DNA of 64,000 nt, from positions 4,917 through 68,916 of the forward strand of contig CAYMFM010000014.1 in assembly GCA_964389685.1 (NCBI GenBank), in the 5' to 3' direction. The notes under the pieces were generated by a model, which was not told the DNA's origin, did no database searches, and was given only the letters and a program-made list of their open reading frames with translations. Shown piece by piece: positions 26,943 through 35,164 of this stretch. Every line of letters starts with the position of its first letter. Position 1 is the first letter of the stretch. The position numbers were made by a program, and so were the translations under genes. The DNA comes from G020353115 sp964389685. Its GTDB lineage: Bacteria; Bacteroidota; Bacteroidia; Bacteroidales; VadinHA17.

Positions 26943-29771
26943 TTATAACTTATCCGCCCCTCCATATCCGATCAGATGGAAGGGTGCCCAGAAGAAGGGG
27001 TTGTTGTACTGTTTTAGGACGTCCCGTTGGGCAAGAGTAAGGGCATGCTGCAGGTTGTTTTGTTTCATGTACTGGTAGAACCGGGTCATCAGCAGGGAAG
27101 TGGGTTCGTCGGCAACGCTCCAGAGACTGACAACAACGGCTGGTGTACCGGCATAAATGAATGCCCTGCTCATACCAATTAATTCATCTCCTCTGCTGAT
27201 CTCTCCAAGCCCGGTCTGGTACGCACTGAGGGTTACCAGTTGTGCATTCAGATCCAATCCGAATACTTCATGAACAGCGAGCTGGCCGTCGTCTGCTTCT
27301 GTTGGGGAGAAGAGCAGGTAGGAATACATGGGTTGCACGGGATTCAACAAACCATGTGTGGCAAGGTGCAGGTATTGAAAACCGGATGCATTATTTTTTA
27401 AATACGATTCAGTGGTCTGCTGTTCAATCCGGATGGTTCCTCCGGGAAAATGCACGGAGATATCCTGCACCTCTTTTGTTGTTCCCGGCAGTCCCGAAAA
27501 GTCCCCGAGAACTATGTCTCCAAGCGCCATTGCCAGAAACTGGTTATTGTATGCTCCTTTCTTCCGGACACATTGTTCATAGACGCTGATTGAAGGAACA
27601 TAGAAAATATTGAACCGCTCTACCAGGTAGTGGTCTTCGCTATCGATCAATGCCTGGAATGGAAGGATATGCAGTTCCCTGTGCGGGATGATCCCCAGGT
27701 TATCATACTGGTTTACCAATTCTTCGATCGGGGAGAAGAGGATCTGGCAGAGTGTTTTCAACCTGTCTTTGTATGCATCACCAGAACCGGGCTGGATGAA
27801 CCGGCGGCACATCACAACCGATTGTTGAATTCGACTGTCAGGAACATCGGTGGTTATGGTATGAAGTTCATTCCGGGTGATCACCCAGATGATTAAATTT
27901 TGCTCGCTCAACCAGTATTCCACCAGTGCTGTCTTATCATCAAGCAGGGCTTGAACGGATTCCAGGCCGGACGGTTCAACCACGACCATGGATTGGTACT
28001 CCCGGTTTTTTAACTTCAGCTGGCTCAGGATATCGGAATACTCATCCCTGGCTTGTTGGAGCTCACTTTCCAGTTCAAATTTAGCTTCTCCCCGTAAGGC
28101 ATCCGCACCGGTTGTTTTCAGGTCAGTCCTCATGATTGCCCTGGTAAGTTGCTGGATCTCGAACCTCAGGTCCTGTTCCCGTTCCACCAGTTCCGGATCG
28201 GCACTTGTTTTTACATCGATTTTTTTGTTTCCGATCAGGTCAAGGAATGCGCGGGACCTGGCTCTTTGTGCGCAGGCAAATGCTTCCGTTTTCAGGTTGA
28301 GGTTGAGGAGCAGGTTGATCAGCCTGTCGTACACATCAATCTTATCATCGATGTAAATACTTTTAAATTCATCGATGGTAAATTTACCCCGTATGTTTTC
28401 GATGATCCGGATTGCTTCCTCGTATGCATTAATGGCAGAATCGATTTTTTCTTCTGTTTCGAATAACCGTCCCTGCTGGTAGAGGATCTGCCATTTCGTT
28501 TCTTCCTGCTCTGTCAGGTTAGCTGCCATGAAGAGATTTCTTTTTGCCTCGGCAAGGTTTTTCGCTTCAAGTTGTATGTGTCCTATCCTCAAATGGGCTT
28601 TAGCGGTTCCCTCCCGGGTTTCTGAGCGTGTGAAGTAGTCTATTGCTTCCTGATAGCTTGCCAGGCTACTATTGATCTCACCCATCCGGAAACGGGATTC
28701 GCCCAGGCGGAGGCTGGCAAGTCCTGCTGCGACCAGGGCGTTGGCTCCGGCGAAGTATTGTTGTGCTTGCTGTACATCGCCCAGCCTCATATCCAGTGAT
28801 GCTCCGAGTGCTTCTGCCTGGACTATTTCTTTCTCATGTATCTGTGCTGACTGCAGGAAATAATCGTTTGCTTTTTCAAGGTTTCCGATCTGGTAGTATG
28901 CATCACCCACGCCAATGTTACTCCATATGATCTGGGGGATAATGTTTGACTCTTCAGCATCCTGAAGTGCTTCCAGCTTTGCATTCAGGGCTTGTTCATA
29001 TTCTCCTTCTGCCTCAAAGGATTCTCCGATAGCCTGCAGTTGCCGGGCTGCATTCCGGTCGTGGATTTGAGCCAGCTCGAGCGACTGCTGGTACAGGGCT
29101 CTTGCTTTTTTGGTTTCTCCCCGTTGCATCATCGCATTCCCGAGTATGAGATCTGTTTCCATTATTCCCTGCCAGTCGTTCAGATCGTTGTAGATGGAAA
29201 GAGCGTTCTCCGTGTGTTGTTCCGTTTTCCGGAATCGTCCGAGCGCATTACATGCCTGCCCAAGTGACAGGTAGGTATCTGCCACAGAAAGCCGGTTGAT
29301 GCTCTTCAGGCTGCTTTCCATTCCCTCATTCAGCAGGAGGGCTTTTCCCAGAAATCCGATCCCTTCGTTAAAATTGCCGCTGTAGAGGTAGATTTTTCCC
29401 AGCATCCTGTAATCTTCAATGATTTCCAGCGGATTGTTCTGGATGGAATCCAGTTTCACTGACTCTTCCACATATTCAATTGCCCTGGAGAAATTACCCT
29501 GTGTGCTGTATGCCTGTGCAACTTTCCGGCAAACGTCTGCTTCCATATCAAGATCCCGGTAGATCCCCAGTTGTTTGCTTGCTTCCAGGTATTTTTCATA
29601 ATGATTGATTGCCTCCTCATACTGATTCAGGTTGTTATAGTAGTCACCCTGCTGCTGTTCACGTGTTGCAATAATGGATGGGGTGGTACAGGATGAGAGA
29701 AGAATACAAATAATTCCTATCAGGTACCAGCGGTTGCGATGATGGTTTTGGATGATGCCTGGGTTTCTCAT
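26943..29771 (-). CDS. TPR-CHAT caspase-like protein, active-site Cys replaced by Tyr
   Basis: 942-residue lipoprotein-like protein (signal ending LLSSC). It has about ten TPR-type helical repeats (residues 40-470), a coiled linker (500-600) and a C-terminal CHAT domain (about 640-942). CHAT domains are caspase/separase-like cysteine peptidases. The catalytic His is present (His806 in HLATHG), but the motif usually written LSACxT reads LSAYQTGLG. The codon at 27219-27221 is TAC, so Tyr851 stands where the nucleophile Cys should be. The rest of the motif and the later GDELIGMSRAF, SLWSV and PFFWAPF blocks are well conserved. Last gene of the CHASE2-to-CHAT operon. Probably a non-peptidase scaffold or pseudo-enzyme; a single TGC to TAC change would account for it. 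Confidence 0.88.
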   Translation of the reverse strand: MRNPGIIQNHHRNRWYLIGIICILLSSCTTPSIIATREQQQGDYYNNLNQYEEAINHYEKYLEASKQLGIYRDLDMEADVCRKVAQAYSTQGNFSRAIEYVEESVKLDSIQNNPLEIIEDYRMLGKIYLYSGNFNEGIGFLGKALLLNEGMESSLKSINRLSVADTYLSLGQACNALGRFRKTEQHTENALSIYNDLNDWQGIMETDLILGNAMMQRGETKKARALYQQSLELAQIHDRNAARQLQAIGESFEAEGEYEQALNAKLEALQDAEESNIIPQIIWSNIGVGDAYYQIGNLEKANDYFLQSAQIHEKEIVQAEALGASLDMRLGDVQQAQQYFAGANALVAAGLASLRLGESRFRMGEINSSLASYQEAIDYFTRSETREGTAKAHLRIGHIQLEAKNLAEAKRNLFMAANLTEQEETKWQILYQQGRLFETEEKIDSAINAYEEAIRIIENIRGKFTIDEFKSIYIDDKIDVYDRLINLLLNLNLKTEAFACAQRARSRAFLDLIGNKKIDVKTSADPELVEREQDLRFEIQQLTRAIMRTDLKTTGADALRGEAKFELESELQQARDEYSDILSQLKLKNREYQSMVVVEPSGLESVQALLDDKTALVEYWLSEQNLIIWVITRNELHTITTDVPDSRIQQSVVMCRRFIQPGSGDAYKDRLKTLCQILFSPIEELVNQYDNLGIIPHRELHILPFQALIDSEDHYLVERFNIFYVPSISVYEQCVRKKGAYNNQFLAMALGDIVLGDFSGLPGTTKEVQDISVHFPGGTIRIEQQTTESYLKNNASGFQYLHLATHGLLNPVQPMYSYLLFSPTEADDGQLAVHEVFGLDLNAQLVTLSAYQTGLGEISRGDELIGMSRAFIYAGTPAVVVSLWSVADEPTSLLMTRFYQYMKQNNLQHALTLAQRDVLKQYNNPFFWAPFHLIGYGGADKL

Positions 29772-29794
29772 GGTTTCGGATCCTGGAAATTGAA

Positions 29795-30820
29795 TTAGAA
29801 TGTATACAGTAAACCCAACTTATATAGTGGATCTGCACCATAATTCTTACCCAGTACGGGTACATCAACAATTTCATAGAGCCTGAACCTTCTGATCTGG
29901 AAATTCAGGACAGGCTGGTAGTTGAGACACCAGGCTTTGTCTCCTGTATCGACAGGTTCTGCATAAACCTTATTCCCCATAAAATGAGAAAAGAACACCT
30001 GGTTCTGCAGTGCGATCCAGTCGTTCAGGTGAAAATTTAAAGTGCCACCTACATAGAGCTGGTTACCTTTTTTAAAGCGAAACGTTTGCTTAAAGGAATT
30101 TTCGTCATCCGGTTCGAAATAGTATGGAAATATTTTCTCTCCTTCAAAAGAGTAAGCATATCCGGCAAATCAGGTGAATGAATAGGGATAGATGATTTTT
30201 CTAAGTTCCAGGTCAAGTGTAATTACAAAAGCACCCGATCCTGTTGGAAGCTTAAAATCGGTCCAGCTTTTTATGTCGGTTGGATTTTTTTGTCCGGTTG
30301 GCAGGGTAAATGTTGTTTCTGCTACCAGGGAGGGGCGGGTTTCGGTTTCCGTAAGGATCTGGTAATCAATGCCAACAGCCAGATCGCCAAAACCAACAGC
30401 ACTCTGTTTTGCAGACCATGTTTCTATCTTAGATCCGGACCGGTTTTCAGTGGTAGCGAAAACCTGTTTATTGACAAATATCGGCCGCAACACAACCTGC
30501 AGACGGTCTGAAATACCGTAACCCAGTTCCAGTTGATACTTCCAGCTTCGTGTCCAAACGTTTGTGTTTAAAATATATCCTTTCTCCCCATTTTCATCGA
30601 AAGCTTGATCCTCGTAGCTATAGATTCCGAAAAAGGAAGCACGGAAAAATCCTTTTCTCAGGGTTGCCGGTTCGGTTATTACGGTTTGTTCTTTCAGTTC
30701 GGACGGAAGGACCTGTTGCTCGGTTTGTCCGCTTGCCAGACAGGGTAAAAGAAGCAATACCAGCAAACCTGCAATGCTTTTGATCGTAACCGATATATTG
30801 TATTTATTGATTGTTTCCAT
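29795..30820 (-). pseudogene. Outer membrane barrel protein gene with in-frame TGA
   Basis: Signal peptide (residues 1-31) and beta-strand-rich barrel, paralogous to the next gene. Both end with matching phrases (VDVPVLGKNYGADPLYK versus SMDIPILGKNELAPLVI). The frame is open for 216 codons, then meets TGA at 30170-30172, and continues in the same frame for 125 more codons to a natural TAA. Context SFT-stop-FAGYAYSFEGEK suggests an original Trp codon TGG. It may be a nonsense pseudogene, a sequencing error or a readthrough site. The downstream part keeps good codon use with no further damage, which argues for a recent event. Function unknown; probably an outer-membrane partner of the CHASE2/CHAT cassette. 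Confidence 0.75.
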
Positions 30821-30837
30821 AACCAGGGCTGTGAGTT

Positions 30838-31923
30838 TTATCGTGTAAGGAAGTTAAAGCTTGCTCCCGTATAGATTACCAGCGGAGCCAGCTCGTTCTT
30901 GCCCAAAATGGGTATATCCATGGATTGAAACAGGCGCAGGTGCCTTGCAACCTGTATTTCATAACCGAATCCAACAGCCATTATGTTTTTTTCTGGATGG
31001 CCGATCCGTACTCCCTCTTCCTCATCCCAGCCACCGCGGTACATCATCCCGCTTAATTTGCCGAAAACGTCAAACCAGTCGATTGCCTGATAATCGAAGG
31101 TGAGGGCATACGAGAGGGTGTTGCCGGGTTTTATCTTATAGGGAACCGATTGGTAGGAAAATTCATCTTCATACAACCGGCTCTCCCAGTAGTGGGTTTC
31201 AGCTTCACTAAAGCAGAGGGAATAATCAGCCCATCCCGTAATGGCCATATTGTCTGTGAAAAACTGTGCAGCGGTGCCAAAATGGTAGATCATGGTTCCG
31301 TTACCGGCTTTATCGTTGTAATGGAACCGGACTTGCTGGAAAACGCTGAATGAGTCAACCAAAGTTATGGATGAGTGGGTTGGCTTTTCGGGTTTATAGT
31401 TTGCAACAGGAATAGAAGCTCCGGCAGAGACTCTCCAGCCGAAGTGATTCACTTCAAAGGGCAGCCGCAGGGCCAGTCCGACGAACAGGTCGGATATCCC
31501 TTTAAATTCAGTAAGTTGTGTAGTAAACATGGTCTCCCAGCCATGAGAATACCAGACTGGTTGCTCCCTGACTCCCATGCTGCTGTAGTTGAGTGCAGCA
31601 GACACCTCAACAAATTCGAGGATACCATACTTGATCTCGAGGTTATAGAGGTGTTGGACCATGGCAGTCCCCTCTTTAGACAGGTCGATTTTATCTCCAT
31701 CGGCATCGAATTTCCTGCTACCGATGGACAGCTGGTACCCGGGATTGATCTGCAGCTGCCCTGCATGAAGGGTTAACGGACGATCTACGACCCGTTCGGT
31801 GAGTATATCGGTGATCCCTCCGGTTTGCCCCCATGAAAGAGCAGTTAACCCTGCAAGCATGAACAAAAGGATAGTTCTTTTCATCATAACGGGTATAATC
31901 AATTTCACGGATTTAAGCTTCAT
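30838..31923 (-). CDS. Predicted outer membrane beta-barrel protein
   Basis: 361 residues with a signal peptide (the strong hydrophobic run MKRTILLFMLAGLTALSWGQ begins at residue 14) and then alternating aromatic strands typical of a small barrel of the phenol-degradation/transporter-like type. I keep the first ATG because it overlaps the stop of the propeller gene by ATGA (31920-31923), a coupling signal. The ATG pair at residues 13-14 is an alternative. Paralogue of the interrupted gene that follows. No catalytic motif seen. Such barrels may sense or admit a ligand for the cassette; this is inference. Confidence 0.7.
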   Translation of the reverse strand: MKLKSVKLIIPVMMKRTILLFMLAGLTALSWGQTGGITDILTERVVDRPLTLHAGQLQINPGYQLSIGSRKFDADGDKIDLSKEGTAMVQHLYNLEIKYGILEFVEVSAALNYSSMGVREQPVWYSHGWETMFTTQLTEFKGISDLFVGLALRLPFEVNHFGWRVSAGASIPVANYKPEKPTHSSITLVDSFSVFQQVRFHYNDKAGNGTMIYHFGTAAQFFTDNMAITGWADYSLCFSEAETHYWESRLYEDEFSYQSVPYKIKPGNTLSYALTFDYQAIDWFDVFGKLSGMMYRGGWDEEEGVRIGHPEKNIMAVGFGYEIQVARHLRLFQSMDIPILGKNELAPLVIYTGASFNFLTR

Positions 31924-32906
31924 TTCGGCGTATAAACAAACAATCCCTTGTCCATCGTTCCAAACCAGACTTTACCTTTCTGGTCGGTGAGGGAACAGTA
32001 GATCAGTTCGTCACTCAGTTCGGCTTTTACATTGGCATCCATAGTGGTCCCGTTGTATTTAACTAAACCTGCACCGGTTCCGAACCAGATGTTGTGGTGA
32101 AGATCTTCCGTCATGGTTATCACCCCGGAAATAGAATAATTGTGAAAGAGGCTCAGAAATTCCATCTGGTTGCCGTGCAACCTTCCAACCTGGTTTCCGC
32201 TGAATGTGCCGAACCAGGTATCCTGCCAGCCATCCAGGAGAATGGCGGTTACATCATCGAATACGAGGTCGTTGGTGGAATTGTGCACTTCATAACCCGA
32301 ATGTGTCAGCTTTACGGCGCCGGCATCGGTGCCAACCCAGATATTACTACCCTGGTCACTGGTAATGCAATAGATGTTGTTAAATCCGGGCTGTTCAAAC
32401 GGATCCGTGTACTTGTAGAAATCTTGCCCATCGAACGCGAACAATCCACCGGGAGTAAATTCACTTCCCAGGGTACCGATCCACATATCCCCGAATTTAT
32501 CCCTGTAAAGGCTTCGTGCAATAAACGGGTATCCGAACAGGCTGTCGATCCAGTACCAGTTACCCTGGACCAGGACGTCCAGTCCATATTGCGATCCAAC
32601 CCACAGGACCCCGTCTCCATCCATTGCAACAGCATATATGGGATATCCCTCCACATAGGCTTCCTGACCGACCTGATCCCATTTGTTGCCATCAAACCGG
32701 TAAAGTCCGGTACCGGTCCCCACCCAGATGTTTCCATACAGATCCTCGGTAATCGACCAGATCTCATTGTCAATGATGCCATTCTGGGGTGTATAGTTGG
32801 TCCATACATCCACCTTTTCCGGATCAATAACATCCCCCTCCTCACACATGGGTAAAAGGATACAAACCAGTATCAGAACTGGAATAAAAATGAATCTCCA
32901 TTTCAT
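31920..32906 (-). CDS. Secreted seven-blade beta-propeller (Reg_prop) protein
   Basis: 328 residues from the ATG at 32906, chosen because it is followed at once by a hydrophobic signal (MKWRFIFIPVLILVCILLP) ending at a Cys, possibly lipidated. The body has seven repeats of the two-component-regulator propeller pattern N-[IVL]-W-x-G-[TS] (NIWVGTGTG, VLWVGSQYG, DMWIGTLGS, NIWVGTDAG, DTWFGTFSG, NIWFGTGAG, KVWFGTMDK). That is one complete seven-blade propeller with no kinase or output domain attached. It is third in the cassette and probably a periplasmic ligand-sensing or scaffold protein. Confidence 0.82.
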   Translation of the reverse strand: MKWRFIFIPVLILVCILLPMCEEGDVIDPEKVDVWTNYTPQNGIIDNEIWSITEDLYGNIWVGTGTGLYRFDGNKWDQVGQEAYVEGYPIYAVAMDGDGVLWVGSQYGLDVLVQGNWYWIDSLFGYPFIARSLYRDKFGDMWIGTLGSEFTPGGLFAFDGQDFYKYTDPFEQPGFNNIYCITSDQGSNIWVGTDAGAVKLTHSGYEVHNSTNDLVFDDVTAILLDGWQDTWFGTFSGNQVGRLHGNQMEFLSLFHNYSISGVITMTEDLHHNIWFGTGAGLVKYNGTTMDANVKAELSDELIYCSLTDQKGKVWFGTMDKGLFVYTPK

Positions 32907-32949
32907 GTTTTGTCTGTTGAATGGTTCACTTTCAGTTCCCGGCCGGGTT

Positions 32950-33789
32950 TTAATCGGGTATCTCCAGGTTCTCCAGCAGGTATTCAAACAGGTCGCTTTC
33001 AGGATATTTCCGGATCGCCAGTTTCAATACATGCCGGGCATCATACATCAGCCCCTGTTCCTTATAGCAATTATAGGCGGTCAGGTAATCGATCTTTTCG
33101 TTGAATGCGAACTTTTTAAGTTCAGATTTCTTTTCATCAGTCCATACATTAATGATCCCGATATCAAGAACATCTCTTGCTTTCAGGCTCCAGTAGTAGC
33201 TTTCCCCGGGCACAAAATCAACATCCTTCAGGGACACTTCCTTGGCCGTGATCCGATCCAATTTCCAGACCAGTTCATCGGTTCCCTGGTCATACACTTC
33301 CAGGGACAGCTGGAAGCCGGCATTCACATCCACATTCAGGACAACTTCGGCATAGCTGCCATCAATCAATCCCGAAAGGGAAGGAAACGCTTTGACTGCA
33401 GAGAAAGCACCCCTGACCTTATAGGCAGCATTCCGCTGGGATATCCGCTCGTGATCCTCATCAATCAATTCGGAGACCGATTGAAAGGTTGAACTTTTTT
33501 CGGATTCTCCGCCTGTGCCTGTTGAACTGGAAACGGTGTATTCTTCGTTTGCTTTCAGGTTCACCTCATCCCCTGAAAACAGCATCAGGGTGGCTGTCCC
33601 TGATGAAAGCAGGATCTTATCTCCTTTCAGGAAGTTCTGTGGAACCATCAGGTTCTCCGATTTCCCTTCACGGGTATACACTCCTTCACCATCCAGTGAA
33701 AACAGCATGGCTACATAATCCTTGCTGCCCTGTCCCATACTGGCCAAAGAAACCAGTAAAAGCATACAATACAATCCAATTCTTCTCAT
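32950..33789 (-). CDS. FecR-like periplasmic protein
   Basis: 279 residues with a signal peptide (cleavage near SLASMGQ). A FecR-like beta domain at about residues 25-95 has the pattern GEGVYTREGKSENL...FLKGDKILLSSGTATLML. A fibronectin/Ig-like middle region and a helical C-terminus with a TPR-like segment (DYLTAYNCYKEQGLMYDARHVLK) follow. FecR-type proteins relay signals at the inner membrane. Here no anti-sigma or sigma factor is nearby, and the neighbours are CHASE2 and the propeller. FecR-like plus CHASE2 plus CHAT-TPR gene groups occur in other bacteria, so the association is probably functional. Confidence 0.7.
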   Translation of the reverse strand: MRRIGLYCMLLLVSLASMGQGSKDYVAMLFSLDGEGVYTREGKSENLMVPQNFLKGDKILLSSGTATLMLFSGDEVNLKANEEYTVSSSTGTGGESEKSSTFQSVSELIDEDHERISQRNAAYKVRGAFSAVKAFPSLSGLIDGSYAEVVLNVDVNAGFQLSLEVYDQGTDELVWKLDRITAKEVSLKDVDFVPGESYYWSLKARDVLDIGIINVWTDEKKSELKKFAFNEKIDYLTAYNCYKEQGLMYDARHVLKLAIRKYPESDLFEYLLENLEIPD

Positions 33790-33809
33790 GTCATTTTGTT
33801 TTAAGTTAT

Positions 33810-35003
33810 TTATGATGTTATCTGTTCATTTGTATATTCATTCCTGATCCTGCAGATGAAAAACAGGCATAGCAACCCGATGGCTATTATCAGTAAGGGG
33901 ACCAGGAAAGGTATATTCATCCCATTATTCAGGAACAACCGGAAACAGAGCAGAATGTGAAGTATCCCCGTCAGGATAAAAGCAAGCGTTGGTATGGTTT
34001 TCCTGTTCAGGATTATTCCCTCTATCAGGATAATGATGGTCAGGAACAAAGCAATGAGGTTATAAAACCTTTTTTGATCGGGGATAAACTGCTGATTTAA
34101 AATATTCTTTATGACCATCGCATGAATAAAGATACCCGGCAGCTCCTCCTGGTTTCTGAGTATTCCGGTCAATGGTGTTTTGAAAAAATCGTTACTGCCG
34201 GAATAGGTAACTCCCACCAGGATGATCTTGTCCCTGAACCAGTTTTTGGAAACCTGACGAAACTTGCCATCCAGGATATCCTTGCTTGAGAAAGATGCAA
34301 AGGTTTTGGATGGTGTGAAGTAACGAATCACCTCCGGGTCATATTCCACTGCAATATCTGATCCTGCTGACTGGCAGATCCGGGTGGAGAAGGCAGGTAC
34401 ATCTGAACCGGCTATCTTTTTATACAGGTATACTTCCCTGCAAACATCGTCCTTATCCAGGGTGACTTTGGTAAACCCGACAGAAACATTTTCCTGTAAA
34501 AACGAGTCAATGGGTTGGATCAGGCGCACTTTCTCTTTATCATTCAGGATGAGATTTGCGCCCAGTACAACCGGTATCTCCGACTGGATTGCCTGCATCA
34601 GCTTCTGGTCAGGATCTGCATATTCCGGATCAATTTTCTTCACTTCAGATAGTATCTGGTCGTACTTATCGCTAAAGTGAGCCGTGAACAGAAAATCCAT
34701 GCCGATCACCCTGGGTGAATAGCTTTTTATTTCATTCACCAGCGTTGCTATGTATTCACGGCTAACTTCTCCGCCCGCAATGGAACGGAAGGCATAATCG
34801 TCAATTTTAACGATTACAATATCCGGGTCGATAACCTTTTCCCGCTTATGGTCACTGTATAATTGCCGCCAGTCGATGGTTTTTTTCTCAGTGATACGAA
34901 ATTCCACAAACAGGATGATCAATCCCAAAAGGAGCACCTCCCCAATAAACCTCAATGGGATTGTCCGAAATATACTCCGGAGGATGAGTTGAAAATTTGC
35001 CAT
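33810..35003 (-). CDS. CHASE2-domain membrane sensor without output domain
   Basis: 397 residues: one N-terminal membrane helix (about 14-33), a periplasmic CHASE2 domain (about 40-300) with the typical entry TIDWRQLYSDHKRE, IVIVKIDDYAFRSI and YSPRVIGMDFLF, and three C-terminal helices (about 312-390) ending in a short basic tail. CHASE2 proteins usually continue into a cyclase, kinase or phosphatase. This one stops after the helices, so the output must be another protein, presumably the downstream FecR-like or CHAT partner, or the divergent TPR-SpoIIE. First gene of the six-gene unit. Confidence 0.88.
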   Translation of the reverse strand: MANFQLILRSIFRTIPLRFIGEVLLLGLIILFVEFRITEKKTIDWRQLYSDHKREKVIDPDIVIVKIDDYAFRSIAGGEVSREYIATLVNEIKSYSPRVIGMDFLFTAHFSDKYDQILSEVKKIDPEYADPDQKLMQAIQSEIPVVLGANLILNDKEKVRLIQPIDSFLQENVSVGFTKVTLDKDDVCREVYLYKKIAGSDVPAFSTRICQSAGSDIAVEYDPEVIRYFTPSKTFASFSSKDILDGKFRQVSKNWFRDKIILVGVTYSGSNDFFKTPLTGILRNQEELPGIFIHAMVIKNILNQQFIPDQKRFYNLIALFLTIIILIEGIILNRKTIPTLAFILTGILHILLCFRLFLNNGMNIPFLVPLLIIAIGLLCLFFICRIRNEYTNEQITS

Positions 35004-35129
35004 AGATGGGTAAAATACCGCGTGTTATGTGATTTTGCTACTCTCCTGTTTGAAATCTAATGTACAATTTTATTTATTGTAATTTATAACGAATGGGCAC
35101 TTTTTTAAACATAATTGGGATTTGTTTAC

Positions 35130-35137
35130 TATTTTTG
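35130..35137 (+). promoter_or_regulatory. Bacteroidetes -7 promoter element for TPR-SpoIIE gene
   Basis: TATTTTTG matches TAnnTTTG exactly and lies 27 bp before the ATG, similar to the spacing at nhaD, thrC and the creD operon. The -33 element is poor. Confidence 0.45.
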
Positions 35138-35164
35138 ATCGTATATACCCGGTAACAGTAACGA

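Noticed and set aside
26943..29771. CHAT protein as a Craspase or gasdermin-activating defence protease
   Set aside because: No cas or gasdermin gene nearby, exported lipoprotein signal, catalytic Cys absent.
30170..30172. TGA reassigned to Trp or Gly genome-wide
   Set aside because: Many genes in the window end with TGA at the expected place (for example mutS2, cysH-neighbouring genes, FemAB-like), and no other conserved protein contains an internal TGA.
32094..32855. 253-residue open frame on the plus strand
   Set aside because: Lies wholly antisense to the propeller and FecR-like genes, which have clear domains and signals; composition looks like a reverse-frame shadow.
32797..33492. 231-residue plus-strand frame
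   Set aside because: Antisense to the FecR-like gene; no domain, no promoter.
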